A DNA stretch of 32,086 nt from Streptomyces cupreus (GCF_014257025.1 NZ_JACMSF010000075.1:1-32086), one strand, 5' to 3'. Counted from the stretch's first letter, positions 1 through 7,502 are shown. Notes: generated by a model not told the origin, from the letters alone. Translations and numbers: made by a program.

Positions 1-1
1 C

Positions 2-91
2 GCCGCCGTCATCCGCCTCCTCGAACGCCTCGGCTGGGTGCACGACGTGCGCTGGCCGAGTCCGGCTCGCGTCGCCGCCCGCCGGACCTGA
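2..91 (+). CDS. 3' end of an unidentified gene (partial)
   Basis: An open frame enters from the left edge and ends at TGA 89-91. The visible 29 residues contain LLERLGWVHDVRWPSP and finish in a basic tail. Third positions are almost all G or C, as in a real Streptomyces gene. Too little is present to name a family. The next gene starts 43 bases downstream with its own ribosome binding site. Confidence 0.5.
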   Translation, partial: AAVIRLLERLGWVHDVRWPSPARVAARRT

Positions 92-133
92 CATCAACCA
101 CTTGTCCGCGTAAGGCAGTTGGCAGGAGCCCTC

Positions 134-532
134 ATGACCACCGCACTGCAACCACCGCTTCCGTCCCATCCCCTACTGCGCCTGCGTCTGGCACCTCGCG
201 GCGGTCTGCCCCGGCCCATCGACGGAGCGTGGTGGCCCCGTTCGTACGACCTGCTCGCCGAACTCCCCCAGCTGCTCGCCGGGTTGCCGCGCGCGTGGGG
301 CCACATCACCAGCGTCACGGTCAACGGGGCGACGTGGACTGCCGCACCCGGCCGGATGCTCGTCGCCAACCAGGTCATACGACTGCGCAGGGCCCGCACG
401 GCAGCCACCCCGCACACCGTTGTCCTGCTCGCCCCCGGCCGGGGGCGCTGGGACCTGCTGGTCGTACCTCCGGATACGACCGAGGAGGCCGCGGAACCGC
501 TCATGGCGGCCGCGGCGGAAGGGCACGCGTGA
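134..532 (+). CDS. DUF5994 family protein (copy 1)
   Basis: A 132-aa soluble protein of the actinobacterial DUF5994 family, whose function is unknown. The family core is visible as DGAWWPRSYDLLAELP near residue 25 and a C-terminal DLLVVPPDTT segment, the same two landmarks as the copy at 1076-1561. An in-frame TTG lies 15 bases upstream at 119, but AGGAG at 124-128 sits five bases before ATG 134, which decides the start. There is no signal peptide or membrane segment. The gene ends only 8 bases from the end of a facing minus-strand reading frame (541-660). Family assignment is from recognised motifs and is fairly sure; the role is unknown. Confidence 0.85.
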   Translation: MTTALQPPLPSHPLLRLRLAPRGGLPRPIDGAWWPRSYDLLAELPQLLAGLPRAWGHITSVTVNGATWTAAPGRMLVANQVIRLRRARTAATPHTVVLLAPGRGRWDLLVVPPDTTEEAAEPLMAAAAEGHA

Positions 533-540
533 GGCGCCCG

Positions 541-660
541 TCACCGACTCTCACCGCATGGCCGTTGACGGCGGTCCTGGGCGGGAGGCCACCAGGTGCC
601 GTCCGGCTCCACGGGGCGTGCGGAAAGGGAGATGGCCGGTGTTGCCCGGCCCCGGCTCAC
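541..660 (-). pseudogene. Possible truncated DUF5994 N-terminus (39 aa)
   Basis: A minus-strand frame starts with GTG 660-658, which overlaps the TGA (659-657) of the 83-aa gene in a GTGA arrangement typical of translational coupling, and ends at TGA 543-541. The peptide contains ATPAISLSARP followed by DGTWWPPAQD. The latter closely resembles the DGAWWPRSRD signature of the two full DUF5994 genes beside it, at about the right distance from the start. After that the sequence turns into an unrelated basic tail and stops. I read it as the remnant of a third DUF5994 gene whose body was lost. It could instead be a chance resemblance in a short frame. Confidence 0.4.
634..651. terminator. Hairpin between convergent frames
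   Basis: GGCCGG (634-639) and CCGGCC (646-651) form a perfect 6-bp stem around TGTTGC. It lies downstream of the DUF5994 gene ending at 532 and just past the stop of the minus-strand gene 657-908. No U tract follows, which is usual in Streptomyces. Because it lies inside the short coupled frame 541-660, the terminator role is uncertain. Confidence 0.3.
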
Positions 661-908
661 GTCCGCCGGTGGCCCTCCTCCGCGGACCGGCTGGTCTCCA
701 GCCACGACCGTGCGGGTTCTGCCACGCGGGTGGTGTCCACGGTGAGGTCGAGCTGGGTTCCTCCGTCGACGCCCGCGGGGTAGCTGCGCTGCTCGGTGGC
801 GGCGAAGCAACGGCGGAGCGCCTCCGCGACCCGGCGGGCGGCCTCGGGCGAGGCGGCGATGATGCGGACCTCGGCGTGCCCGTCCGAGGGTGCTTCCGTG
901 GGCTGCAT
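657..908 (-). CDS. Small hypothetical protein (83 aa)
   Basis: A soluble 83-aa protein with an alternating strand-helix-strand look: EVRIIAAS, then the helix PEAARRVAEALRRCF, then a hairpin region with YPAGVDGG and the strand QLDLTVDT. This is the layout of a small beta-alpha-beta domain; I do not recognise a named family. Start ATG 908-906 is preceded by a weak GAGG. It is transcribed away from the DUF5994 gene at 1076, with a 167-base divergent control region between them, and is coupled by GTGA to the short frame at 541-660. Lying between two DUF5994 genes suggests a shared but unknown process. Confidence 0.65.
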   Translation of the reverse strand: MQPTEAPSDGHAEVRIIAASPEAARRVAEALRRCFAATEQRSYPAGVDGGTQLDLTVDTTRVAEPARSWLETSRSAEEGHRRT

Positions 909-1075
909 GGCGACCTCGGAGTTCGATGTCCCGTAGGGGACGGGTTGGATCTTTCACTCTACTCCGGTGTGCCCCACAGCCCCCGCGGTCTTCACGGTCG
1001 CCGTCGGCCGGGGAGTACCGTGAAGTGAGGGAACCATTCGGCTCCCGTGTTCCCGGGAGCAGGGAGGCGAGAGCG

Positions 1076-1561
1076 ATGTCCGACTCCGACTCCTCGCGCG
1101 TGAGCAGGCTCGTGCCGGACGCCGTCCACCAGGCCGTGCGGCCCGGGACGGCCGTCGTACGGCTGGAGACGACGCGCGACCGGCAGGGAGTGCTCGACGG
1201 GGCGTGGTGGCCGCGTTCCCGCGACATCGCCGCCGAGCTTCCCGGCCTGATCACCGCACTGACCGATCACCTCGGGCCGATCACGCGCGTCGGCCTGGAC
1301 ACCGACGCCTGGGAGGGGCTGCCGACGCGGATGACCATCGACGGCCGTGTCGTGCACATCGACTCCTCCCCGGTCGGCGATGACACCGTTCTCGTCACTC
1401 GGGGTGAGCGGGATCTCTTCTCGCTCCTCGTGATCCCACCGCACGCCACACCCGACGCGGCGCGCGCCGCCATGGCCGAGGCCGTCCGCGCCGGCAGCGG
1501 GACGCAGGCCGCGCAGATCCTCGTCGACACCGGCACCGAGCGGGCCCGGCCGGGCCGGTGA
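1076..1561 (+). CDS. DUF5994 family protein (copy 2)
   Basis: A 161-aa soluble protein with the same core as the copy at 134-532: LDGAWWPRSRDIAAELPGL near residue 40, a central strand-rich region, and DLFSLLVIPPHATPDAARAAM near residue 115. Compared with copy 1 it has a longer N-terminus and a C-terminal tail rich in charged residues. GGGAGG upstream of ATG 1076 supports the start. The two copies are clearly diverged paralogues. DUF5994 proteins have no established biochemical function, so none is given here. Confidence 0.85.
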   Translation: MSDSDSSRVSRLVPDAVHQAVRPGTAVVRLETTRDRQGVLDGAWWPRSRDIAAELPGLITALTDHLGPITRVGLDTDAWEGLPTRMTIDGRVVHIDSSPVGDDTVLVTRGERDLFSLLVIPPHATPDAARAAMAEAVRAGSGTQAAQILVDTGTERARPGR

Positions 1562-1644
1562 CGTCGCTCAGCCGGAGCGGTCCTCGGGCCGGACCGTCGG
1601 CGGCGTGGGGATGGCGGTGGTGTCTAAGACCACGGTCCTGACAA

Positions 1645-1668
1645 GGGCGGGGCCGGAAAGCCCCGCCC
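1645..1668. terminator. Strong hairpin between convergent genes
   Basis: GGGCGGGGC (1645-1653) and GCCCCGCCC (1660-1668) make a perfect 9-bp GC stem with loop CGGAAA. It sits between the DUF5994 gene ending at 1561 and the minus-strand gene ending at 1690, so it can end transcripts from both sides. Confidence 0.75.
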
Positions 1669-1689
1669 ACTACCCACGAAACCCCGTCC

Positions 1690-2316
1690 TCAGGGCCAAA
1701 CCAAGCAATACGGCTGATGCCCCGCCTCATGCAGCCGATGCGAGAAGTCCTGCCACTCGTGCAGCAGTTGGTACACATTGAACGCGTCCCGCGGCCCCCC
1801 GCGGTCCGGGACCGTGGACCAGATGAAGGCTGCCGCGCCGACCGCCTCCTCGCCGATGCCGCGCAGAGGGTCGACGACCGTCATGGGGAGTTTCACCACG
1901 GCGTAGTCGGGGTGCAGGACGACCAGTTCGAGCGGGGGCACCTTGTGCAGGGGGACGCCCTCGATGCCGGTCAGGACCATCGCGGCCATCGTCTCCGGCT
2001 TGATCTTGGTGAACATGCCGTTCATGCCGAGCTCGTCGCCGCCGAGTTCCTCGGGGCGCATCGAGATCGGGACGCGGGCCGCGGTCGCGCCGTCCGGCGC
2101 GCCGAAGTACTTGTACGTCACCCCCACCCGACCACCATTCCTGCTCGCCGCCCGGAGCCGCTCGACGCGCTGGTCGATCCGCTCGGGGTCCGTCTGTCCG
2201 CCCTGTGTCTGACGTGCTTCGGTCGTGTCCTCCGCCTCGCGCCGGTGCCTTCCCCGCCGGGCACGTCGAGGACCGAGGTCATCAGTCCCCTCGCCCAGTC
2301 CGCCACCGCGATGCAT
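1690..2316 (-). CDS. Hypothetical protein with a suspect 5' end
   Basis: Roughly 200 residues, with no signal peptide or membrane span. The C-terminal 150 residues look like a folded soluble domain, with segments such as VGVTYKYFGAPDG, PISMRPEELGGDELGMNGMF and HEWQDFSHRLHEAGHQPYC. I do not recognise the family. From ATG 2316 to about 2240 the frame has poor third-position G/C bias and an improbable Gly/Arg-rich translation. The neighbouring frame from GTG 2324 has excellent bias over the same stretch and reads VEICIAVADWARGL. The bias then switches into this frame. The native protein therefore probably begins at GTG 2324 and one base is missing around 2225-2245. The alternatives are a sequencing error, a pseudogene or recoding. 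Confidence 0.7.
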   Translation of the reverse strand: MHRGGGLGEGTDDLGPRRARRGRHRREAEDTTEARQTQGGQTDPERIDQRVERLRAASRNGGRVGVTYKYFGAPDGATAARVPISMRPEELGGDELGMNGMFTKIKPETMAAMVLTGIEGVPLHKVPPLELVVLHPDYAVVKLPMTVVDPLRGIGEEAVGAAAFIWSTVPDRGGPRDAFNVYQLLHEWQDFSHRLHEAGHQPYCLVWP

Positions 2317-2343
2317 ATCTCCACCCGACTGCTTTTCTAGGAC

Positions 2344-2361
2344 GCGCGGCCCCCGCCGCGC
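2344..2361. other. Hairpin upstream of the minus-strand hypothetical gene
   Basis: GCGCGGC (2344-2350) and GCCGCGC (2355-2361) form a perfect 7-bp stem closed by CCCC. It lies 20 to 37 bases upstream of GTG 2324 and 240 bases ahead of hemL. The rest of the 274-base gap to hemL holds a weak promoter-like pair, TTGAAA at 2415-2420 and TTGTAC at 2438-2443 with a 17-base spacer, and a tandem TCGGAGAAG at 2571 and 2581. The role of the hairpin is unknown. Confidence 0.4.
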
Positions 2362-2598
2362 AACCCGATCATCGTGTCAGTGACCTCCCCCACGGCCGCT
2401 CGCCGAAACGTGCGTTGAAACACCTGTCCGCAGGATCTTGTACCAGCCCCCAGTTTCGCAGATCACCCGGGGATCCGGACTGGTTGTCGGGTCAGTAGAG
2501 AGCTGGCCCACAGGCCCGAGCGCCCCCTGGCCTACCCTGAGGAGGTCACTGACAACCGGAGTCCGAGCAGTCGGAGAAGGTCGGAGAAGTCGCAGGAC

Positions 2599-3915
2599 AT
2601 GAGCTCACTGCCTTATTCATACGATGCCCCTGAGTCGCAGGCTCTGTTCGACCGTGCGGCGGCCGTCACGCCCGGCGGCGTGAACTCCCCGGTGCGCGCC
2701 TTCCGCGCCGTGGGCGGAACACCCCGGTTCATGGTGTCCGGCAAGGGTGCCTATCTGACCGACGCCGACGGACGCGAGTACGTCGACCTCGTCTGCTCCT
2801 GGGGGCCCATGATCCTCGGGCACTCCCACCCGGAGGTCATCGCCGCCGTACAGGAGGCCGTCTCGCGCGGCACCTCCTTCGGTACGCCCGGTGAGGGAGA
2901 GGTCGCGCTCGCCGAGGAGATCGTCCAGCGGGTCGGGCCCGTGGAGCAGGTGCGGCTCGTGTCCAGCGGGACCGAGGCCACCATGTCGGCCATCCGGCTC
3001 GCCCGTGGGTTCACACAACGGGCCAAGGTGATCAAGTTCGCCGGCTGCTACCACGGCCACGTCGACTCTCTCCTCGCCGCGGCCGGCTCCGGCGTCGCCA
3101 CCTTCGCGCTGCCCGACACCCCGGGCGTCACCGGCGCCCAGGCCGGCGACACCATCGTGCTGCCGTACAACGACCTCGACGCCGTGCACGCCGCCTTCGC
3201 CGCGCACCCCGGCGAGATCGCCTGCGTCATCACCGAGGCCTCGCCGGGCAACATGGGCGTCGTACCGCCGCTGCCCGGGTTCAACCAGGGCCTGAAGGAC
3301 GCCTGCCGGGCCAACGGCGCCCTCTACATCTCCGACGAGGTCATGACCGGCTTCCGGACGAGTCGCGCGGGCTGGTTCGGCGTCGACGGGGTCGTCCCGG
3401 ACCTGATGACCTTCGGCAAGGTCATGGGCGGCGGCTTCCCGGCCGCGGCCTTCGGCGGACGGGCCGATGTCATGGCGCACCTCGCGCCCGCCGGTCCGGT
3501 CTACCAGGCAGGCACCCTCTCCGGGAACCCGGTCGCGACGGCAGCCGGTCTCGCCCAGCTGAGGCTCCTCGACGACGCCGCCTACGACAAGGTCGACGCG
3601 GTGTCCGAGCAGATCCGCAGCCTCGTCACCGAGTCGCTCACCAAGGAAGGCGTCGCGCACCGGCTGCAGACCGCCTCCAACATGTTCTCGGTGTTCTTCA
3701 CGGACCGCCCCGTGCGGAACTACGAGGACGCCAAGGCGCAGGAGTCCTTCCGCTTCACCGCCTTTTTCCACTCGCTGCTCGCGAACGGCGTCTATCTGCC
3801 GCCGTCCTCCTTCGAGTCCTGGTTCGTCTCCACGGCCCACGACGAGCGGGCCGTGCAGAAGATCGCCGACGCCCTTCCGGCGGCGGCACGTGCGGCGGCG
3901 GAGGCGCAGGCATGA
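2599..3915 (+). CDS. hemL: Glutamate-1-semialdehyde 2,1-aminomutase
   Basis: A PLP-dependent class III aminotransferase-fold enzyme of 438 aa, the family's usual size. It converts glutamate-1-semialdehyde to 5-aminolevulinate, the C5-route entry to haem and other tetrapyrroles, in the cytoplasm. Visible landmarks are the N-terminal PGGVNSPVRAF, SSGTEA at 122-127 and GCYHGH at 149-154 (cofactor phosphate and ring contacts), the PLP-facing aspartate in SDEVMTGF (D246), and the Schiff-base lysine in TFGKVMGGG (K274). ATG 2599 follows a CAGGA site. The stop overlaps the start of the histidine phosphatase gene by four bases, so the two are cotranscribed. A haem precursor gene ahead of the cytochrome c assembly operon makes functional sense. 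Confidence 0.97.
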   Translation: MSSLPYSYDAPESQALFDRAAAVTPGGVNSPVRAFRAVGGTPRFMVSGKGAYLTDADGREYVDLVCSWGPMILGHSHPEVIAAVQEAVSRGTSFGTPGEGEVALAEEIVQRVGPVEQVRLVSSGTEATMSAIRLARGFTQRAKVIKFAGCYHGHVDSLLAAAGSGVATFALPDTPGVTGAQAGDTIVLPYNDLDAVHAAFAAHPGEIACVITEASPGNMGVVPPLPGFNQGLKDACRANGALYISDEVMTGFRTSRAGWFGVDGVVPDLMTFGKVMGGGFPAAAFGGRADVMAHLAPAGPVYQAGTLSGNPVATAAGLAQLRLLDDAAYDKVDAVSEQIRSLVTESLTKEGVAHRLQTASNMFSVFFTDRPVRNYEDAKAQESFRFTAFFHSLLANGVYLPPSSFESWFVSTAHDERAVQKIADALPAAARAAAEAQA

Positions 3916-4601
3916 GCATCGTGAACAACGCCGACGTCACCGTCGTCCATCTGATGCGGCACGGCGAGGTCGCCAACCCGGACGGCGTCCTCTACGGCCG
4001 TCTGCCCGGGTACCACCTCTCCGAGCTCGGCCGGCAGATGGCCGACCGGGTCGCCGAGCACCTCGCGTCCCGGGACGTCACCCACGTTGTCTCCTCCCCG
4101 CTGGAGCGGGCGCAGGAGACCGCCACGCCGATCGCCAAGGCGCACGGCCTGGACATCGCCACCGACGACCGGCTCATCGAGGCCGAGAACGTCTTCCAGG
4201 GCAAGACCTTCGGCGTCGGCGACGGCGCGCTCAAGAAGCCCGCGAACTGGAAGCACCTCGTCAACCCGTTCCGGCCGTCCTGGGGCGAGTCGTACTTCGA
4301 GCAGGTCGTACGGATGATGGGGGCGCTGGACGCCGCCAAGGACCGGGCGCGCGGGCACGAGGCCGTGCTGGTCAGCCATCAGCTGCCGATCTGGATCGTG
4401 CGGTCCTACGTCGAGAAGCGCCGCCTGTGGCACGACCCGCGCCGCCGCCAGTGCACGCTGGCGTCCCTGACGACGTTCACCTACCAGGGCGACAAGATCG
4501 TGTCGGTCGGCTACTCGGAGCCCGCCATCGACCTCGTCCCCGCCCATCTCCGGGCCGGAGCCAAGCCGGTGAAGGGCAAGGACAAAGCCTTTGGGGCGTA
4601 A
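3912..4601 (+). CDS. Histidine phosphatase family protein
   Basis: A 229-aa member of the phosphoglycerate mutase-like histidine phosphatase superfamily. The phosphohistidine motif is LMRHGE with H17. R66 in SSPLERAQET is a substrate phosphate contact, and the second catalytic histidine is H156 in LVSHQLPI. ATG 3912 overlaps the hemL stop (ATGA), so translation is coupled. There is no signal peptide, so it acts in the cytoplasm. The true substrate cannot be told from sequence; annotation as a phosphoglycerate mutase would overstate it. The basic tail ending KGKDKAFGA is extra to the core. A dispersed hairpin element follows directly. Confidence 0.9.
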   Translation: MSIVNNADVTVVHLMRHGEVANPDGVLYGRLPGYHLSELGRQMADRVAEHLASRDVTHVVSSPLERAQETATPIAKAHGLDIATDDRLIEAENVFQGKTFGVGDGALKKPANWKHLVNPFRPSWGESYFEQVVRMMGALDAAKDRARGHEAVLVSHQLPIWIVRSYVEKRRLWHDPRRRQCTLASLTTFTYQGDKIVSVGYSEPAIDLVPAHLRAGAKPVKGKDKAFGA

Positions 4602-4629
4602 TCGCTCCGCTGGAAGCGCCGTGACAATG

Positions 4630-4701
4630 GCGCGGGCCGGTGGGGGCTGGTCGCGCCCGCGCGGCGGAGCCGCATGTCGATACGGCCCCGCGCCCCTAGG
4701 T
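4630..4701. repeat. Streptomyces dispersed intergenic repeat, hairpin (copy A)
   Basis: GCGCGGGCCG (4630-4639) can pair with CGGCCCCGCGC (4683-4693) with one bulged base, and GCGGC-GGA-GCCGC forms an inner hairpin. The right end, CCCCGCGCCCCTAGGT (4686-4701), is identical over 16 bases to 24424-24439 in this window. From memory, sequences ending in CCCCGCGCCCCT are scattered between genes in many Streptomyces genomes. It closes the hemL unit and probably ends transcription. Confidence 0.65.
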
Positions 4702-4738
4702 ACGTTCAGTACACGTTCGTGACATATGTAGCTGTATC

Positions 4739-4755
4739 TCCTGTGATCCACAGGA
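4739..4755. promoter_or_regulatory. Perfect inverted repeat in the lipoprotein leader
   Basis: TCCTGTG-ATC-CACAGGA is a perfect 7+3+7 inverted repeat, 64 bases before the start at 4820. A second imperfect pair, CTCTG (4776-4780) and CAGAG (4794-4798), follows. The first could be a repressor operator or a leader hairpin. No regulator can be assigned. Confidence 0.4.
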
Positions 4756-4819
4756 ACCTCCTCGTTCATCACGTCCTCTGACTGGGTGACCACCAGAGAA
4801 CGTGACGAACGGGGATGCA

Positions 4820-6058
4820 ATGCGCACTCTCACCCGAAGGGGAGCACTCGGACTCGGCGTCGCCGGGGCCGCCGCGGTCGGACTCGGGGGGTGCGGGAGC
4901 CTCACCTCGTCAGACGGGTCGACCCCCTCCGGAGGTTCCGCGGATCACCGCCCGGCCGGCTCCGAGCCGAAGCCGCGGGCCCGTGTCATCGGCGACGGCT
5001 CCACCTCGTACACCGGCAAGCAGCCGAAGCAGCCCGAGAAGCCGGTACCGCTGGAGCCCGGCCAGATACCGCCCCAGTTCGTCGTGTTCTCCTGGGACGG
5101 CGCCGGCGAGGTCGGCAACGGCCTCTTCCCCCGCTTCCTCGATCTCGCCGAGGAGCACGGCGCGCACATGACCTTCTTCCTCTCCGGGCTCTATCTGCTG
5201 CCGGAGAGCAAGAAGCGGCTCTACGACCCCCCGAACAACCTGCGCGGCGCCTCCGACATCGGCTACCTCACCGACGCGCACATCAAGGACACCCTGAAGA
5301 ACGTCCACCGCGCGTGGCTCGACGGACACGAGATCGGCACCCACTTCAACGGCCACTTCTGCGCCGGTTCCGGCTCGGTCGGCAACTGGACCGCGCAGCA
5401 GTGGCGCAGCGAGATCGACCAGGCGAAGTCCTTCGTGAAGGAGTGGCGCACCAACAGCGGCTGGACCGATCTGCCCTCGCTGCCCTTCGACTACGACAAG
5501 GAACTCGTCGGCGGCCGCACCCCGTGTCTGCTCGGCCAGGACAACCTGCTGCCCGTCGCCCGTGAGCTGGGCTGGCGCTACGACGCCTCCTCGCCCGGCG
5601 GCCGTCAGGTCTGGCCCACGAAGAAGCAGGGCCTGTGGGACCTGCCGCTCCAGCAGATACCTTTCCCGGGCCGCAGCTTCGAGGTCCTGTCCATGGACTA
5701 CAACATGCTCGCCAACCAGTCCATCAACTCCACGAACGCGCCCGCCCACAACTACCCGGCCTGGCGTGAGCAGTCGGCACAGGCGTACATATCCGGCTTC
5801 AAGCGGGCGTACGAGACAAATCGCGCACCCTTCTTCGTCGGCAACCACTTCGAGCAGTGGAACGGCGGCATCTACATGGACGCCGTCGAGGAGGCGCTCA
5901 AGCACATCGCGCGGGAGCAGGAGAAGGGCGAGGACGTACGTCTGGTCTCCTTCCGGCAGTTCGTGGACTGGCTGGACGTGCAGTCGCCGGAGGTTCTGGA
6001 CAAGCTGCGCACGCTCGATGTGGGGCAGTCGCCCGCCGGGGGCTGGAAGAACCTCTGA
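4820..6058 (+). CDS. Tat-type lipoprotein, NodB/polysaccharide deacetylase-like
   Basis: A 412-aa exported protein. The N-terminus has a twin arginine (TLTRRGAL, R6-R7), a hydrophobic stretch and a lipobox LGGC with C25, so it is probably Tat-exported and lipid-anchored outside the membrane. A Pro/Ser/Gly linker runs to about residue 80. The catalytic domain carries VFSWDGAG (D93) in place of the usual TFDDG, and HFNGH (H175, H179), matching the Asp-His-His metal site of NodB-type carbohydrate deacetylases. The substrate is not known, and the altered first motif warns against assuming deacetylation. An in-frame GTG at 4802 is open, but GGGGA at 4811-4815 points to ATG 4820. It is monocistronic in layout. 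Confidence 0.8.
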   Translation: MRTLTRRGALGLGVAGAAAVGLGGCGSLTSSDGSTPSGGSADHRPAGSEPKPRARVIGDGSTSYTGKQPKQPEKPVPLEPGQIPPQFVVFSWDGAGEVGNGLFPRFLDLAEEHGAHMTFFLSGLYLLPESKKRLYDPPNNLRGASDIGYLTDAHIKDTLKNVHRAWLDGHEIGTHFNGHFCAGSGSVGNWTAQQWRSEIDQAKSFVKEWRTNSGWTDLPSLPFDYDKELVGGRTPCLLGQDNLLPVARELGWRYDASSPGGRQVWPTKKQGLWDLPLQQIPFPGRSFEVLSMDYNMLANQSINSTNAPAHNYPAWREQSAQAYISGFKRAYETNRAPFFVGNHFEQWNGGIYMDAVEEALKHIAREQEKGEDVRLVSFRQFVDWLDVQSPEVLDKLRTLDVGQSPAGGWKNL

Positions 6059-6136
6059 AAGGCGGTCTGAAATGCGGGTTTTCACCTGCAAGGGGGGTGT
6101 GCAAGATCCCCGGAACGGACATGCGAAACTTTTCAC

Positions 6137-6727
6137 ATGAGTGTCGCCAGTCGCGCCCCCCTGACCCTCGCCGGTGCAGTCGTCACCGCGTTGCTGCTGT
6201 CCGCGTGCACCTCCGGAGGCACTTCTGGCGGGGGCGGCGACACGAACTTCATCATGGGCAAGGACGGCATCTCCACGGTCGAGAAGGGCAAGCGCGACGC
6301 GGCCCCCGACCTGTCCGGGAAGACCATCGATGACAAGCAGCTCGCCGTCTCGTCCTTCAAGGGCAAGGTCGTCGTCCTGAACGTGTGGGGATCCTGGTGC
6401 GCTCCCTGCCGTGCCGAGGCCCCCAACTTCGAGAAGGTCTACAAGGACCTCAAGCCGAAGGGCGTGCAGTTCGTCGGCATCAACGTCGCCGACCCCCAGG
6501 CCAGGAGCGCCCGCGCCTTCGAGGAGCAGTACGGCGTCACCTACCCCAGCCTGTACGACCCGAGCAGCAAGCTGATGCTCCGCTTCGAGAAGGGCACCCT
6601 CAACCCGCAGGCGATCCCCTCCACGCTCGTCCTCGACCGGGACGGGAAGATCGCGGCCCGCTCCCTGGCCGCGCTCAGCGAGGAGAAACTGCGCAAGATG
6701 ATCGACCCGGTCCTCGCGGAGAAGTGA
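6137..6727 (+). CDS. resA: ResA/TlpA-type thiol-disulfide oxidoreductase lipoprotein
   Basis: A 196-aa membrane-attached thioredoxin-fold protein. A signal sequence ends in the lipobox LSAC (C24), followed by a Gly/Ser linker. The AhpC/TSA-Redoxin domain has the active site WCAPC (C88, C91) and the cis-proline loop in PQAIPSTLVLD. ResA-type proteins reduce the haem-binding CXXC of apocytochrome c outside the membrane, using electrons from CcdA. It is first in a tight set with ccdA, resB and ccsB; the next start is one base past its stop. No ribosome binding site precedes ATG 6137. The upstream 80 bases carry a repeated TTTTCAC (6079-6085 and 6130-6136), and GAAACT (6125-6130) lies six bases before the start, so a leaderless message is possible. 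Confidence 0.93.
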   Translation: MSVASRAPLTLAGAVVTALLLSACTSGGTSGGGGDTNFIMGKDGISTVEKGKRDAAPDLSGKTIDDKQLAVSSFKGKVVVLNVWGSWCAPCRAEAPNFEKVYKDLKPKGVQFVGINVADPQARSARAFEEQYGVTYPSLYDPSSKLMLRFEKGTLNPQAIPSTLVLDRDGKIAARSLAALSEEKLRKMIDPVLAEK

Positions 6728-6728
6728 C

Positions 6729-7499
6729 GTGAGCGCGTTCACCACGCTCGCCGCGGACGGCTACAACAGCACCGTGCTCAACGGTGCACTGCTGGTCGCC
6801 CTGCCCATCGCGCTGCTCGGCGGGCTCGTGTCCTTCTTCTCCCCGTGCGTCCTCCCGCTCGTCCCCGGCTATCTGTCCTACGTCACCGGCATCAGCGGCA
6901 CCGATCTTGCCGAGGCGCGGCGCGGCCGGATGGTTGCCGGTGCCTCCCTGTTCGTGGCGGGCTTCACCGCTGTGTTCGTCTCCGGCGGAGCCCTGTTCGG
7001 CTACTTCGGGGCGACGCTGCAGGAGCAGCAGGGTGTCCTGTCCAAGGTGCTGGGCGTGCTCATGATCCTCATGGGTGTGTTCTTCATGGGCCTGATGCCC
7101 TGGATGACGCAGCGGGAGTTCCGCCTCCACAAGAAGCCCGTGGCCGGACTGGTCGGCGCCCCCCTGCTCGGCGCACTGTTCGGCATCGGCTGGACGCCCT
7201 GCATCGGTCCGACCCTCGCCTCCGTGCTCGCCCTGTCCTCGCAGCAGTCGAGCGCGGGCCGCGGTGCCATACTGACCGTCGCCTACTGCCTGGGCCTCGG
7301 TGTGCCGTTCGTGCTCGCCGCGGTCGCCTTCCGCAAGGCGCTCGGCGCCTTCGGCTGGGTCAAGCGCCACTATGTCTGGGTGATGCGGATCGGCGGGGCG
7401 ATGATGATCGTCACCGGTCTGCTGCTGCTGACCGGCGCCTGGGACAGCCTCGTACAGGACATGCAGTCCTGGTCCGCCGGATTCACTGTGGGGATCTGA
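6729..7499 (+). CDS. ccdA: Cytochrome c biogenesis protein CcdA
   Basis: A 256-aa polytopic membrane protein of the DsbD/CcdA family, with about six hydrophobic segments. The two redox cysteines are in FFSPCVLPLVPGY (C40) and GWTPCIGPTLAS (C158), each in the diagnostic (S/T)PC context inside membrane helices. CcdA carries reducing equivalents from cytoplasmic thioredoxin to the ResA-like protein encoded just upstream. GTG 6729 begins one base after the resA stop, with GGAG shortly before it, and resB starts three bases after the ccdA stop. All four assembly genes are therefore one transcription unit. Confidence 0.96.
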   Translation: MSAFTTLAADGYNSTVLNGALLVALPIALLGGLVSFFSPCVLPLVPGYLSYVTGISGTDLAEARRGRMVAGASLFVAGFTAVFVSGGALFGYFGATLQEQQGVLSKVLGVLMILMGVFFMGLMPWMTQREFRLHKKPVAGLVGAPLLGALFGIGWTPCIGPTLASVLALSSQQSSAGRGAILTVAYCLGLGVPFVLAAVAFRKALGAFGWVKRHYVWVMRIGGAMMIVTGLLLLTGAWDSLVQDMQSWSAGFTVGI

Positions 7500-7502
7500 T
7501 CC

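Noticed and set aside
4910..6745. A 611-codon minus-strand frame opposite the lipoprotein and resA-like genes
   Set aside because: Low-complexity shadow frame; both plus-strand genes have signal peptides, active-site motifs and good context.
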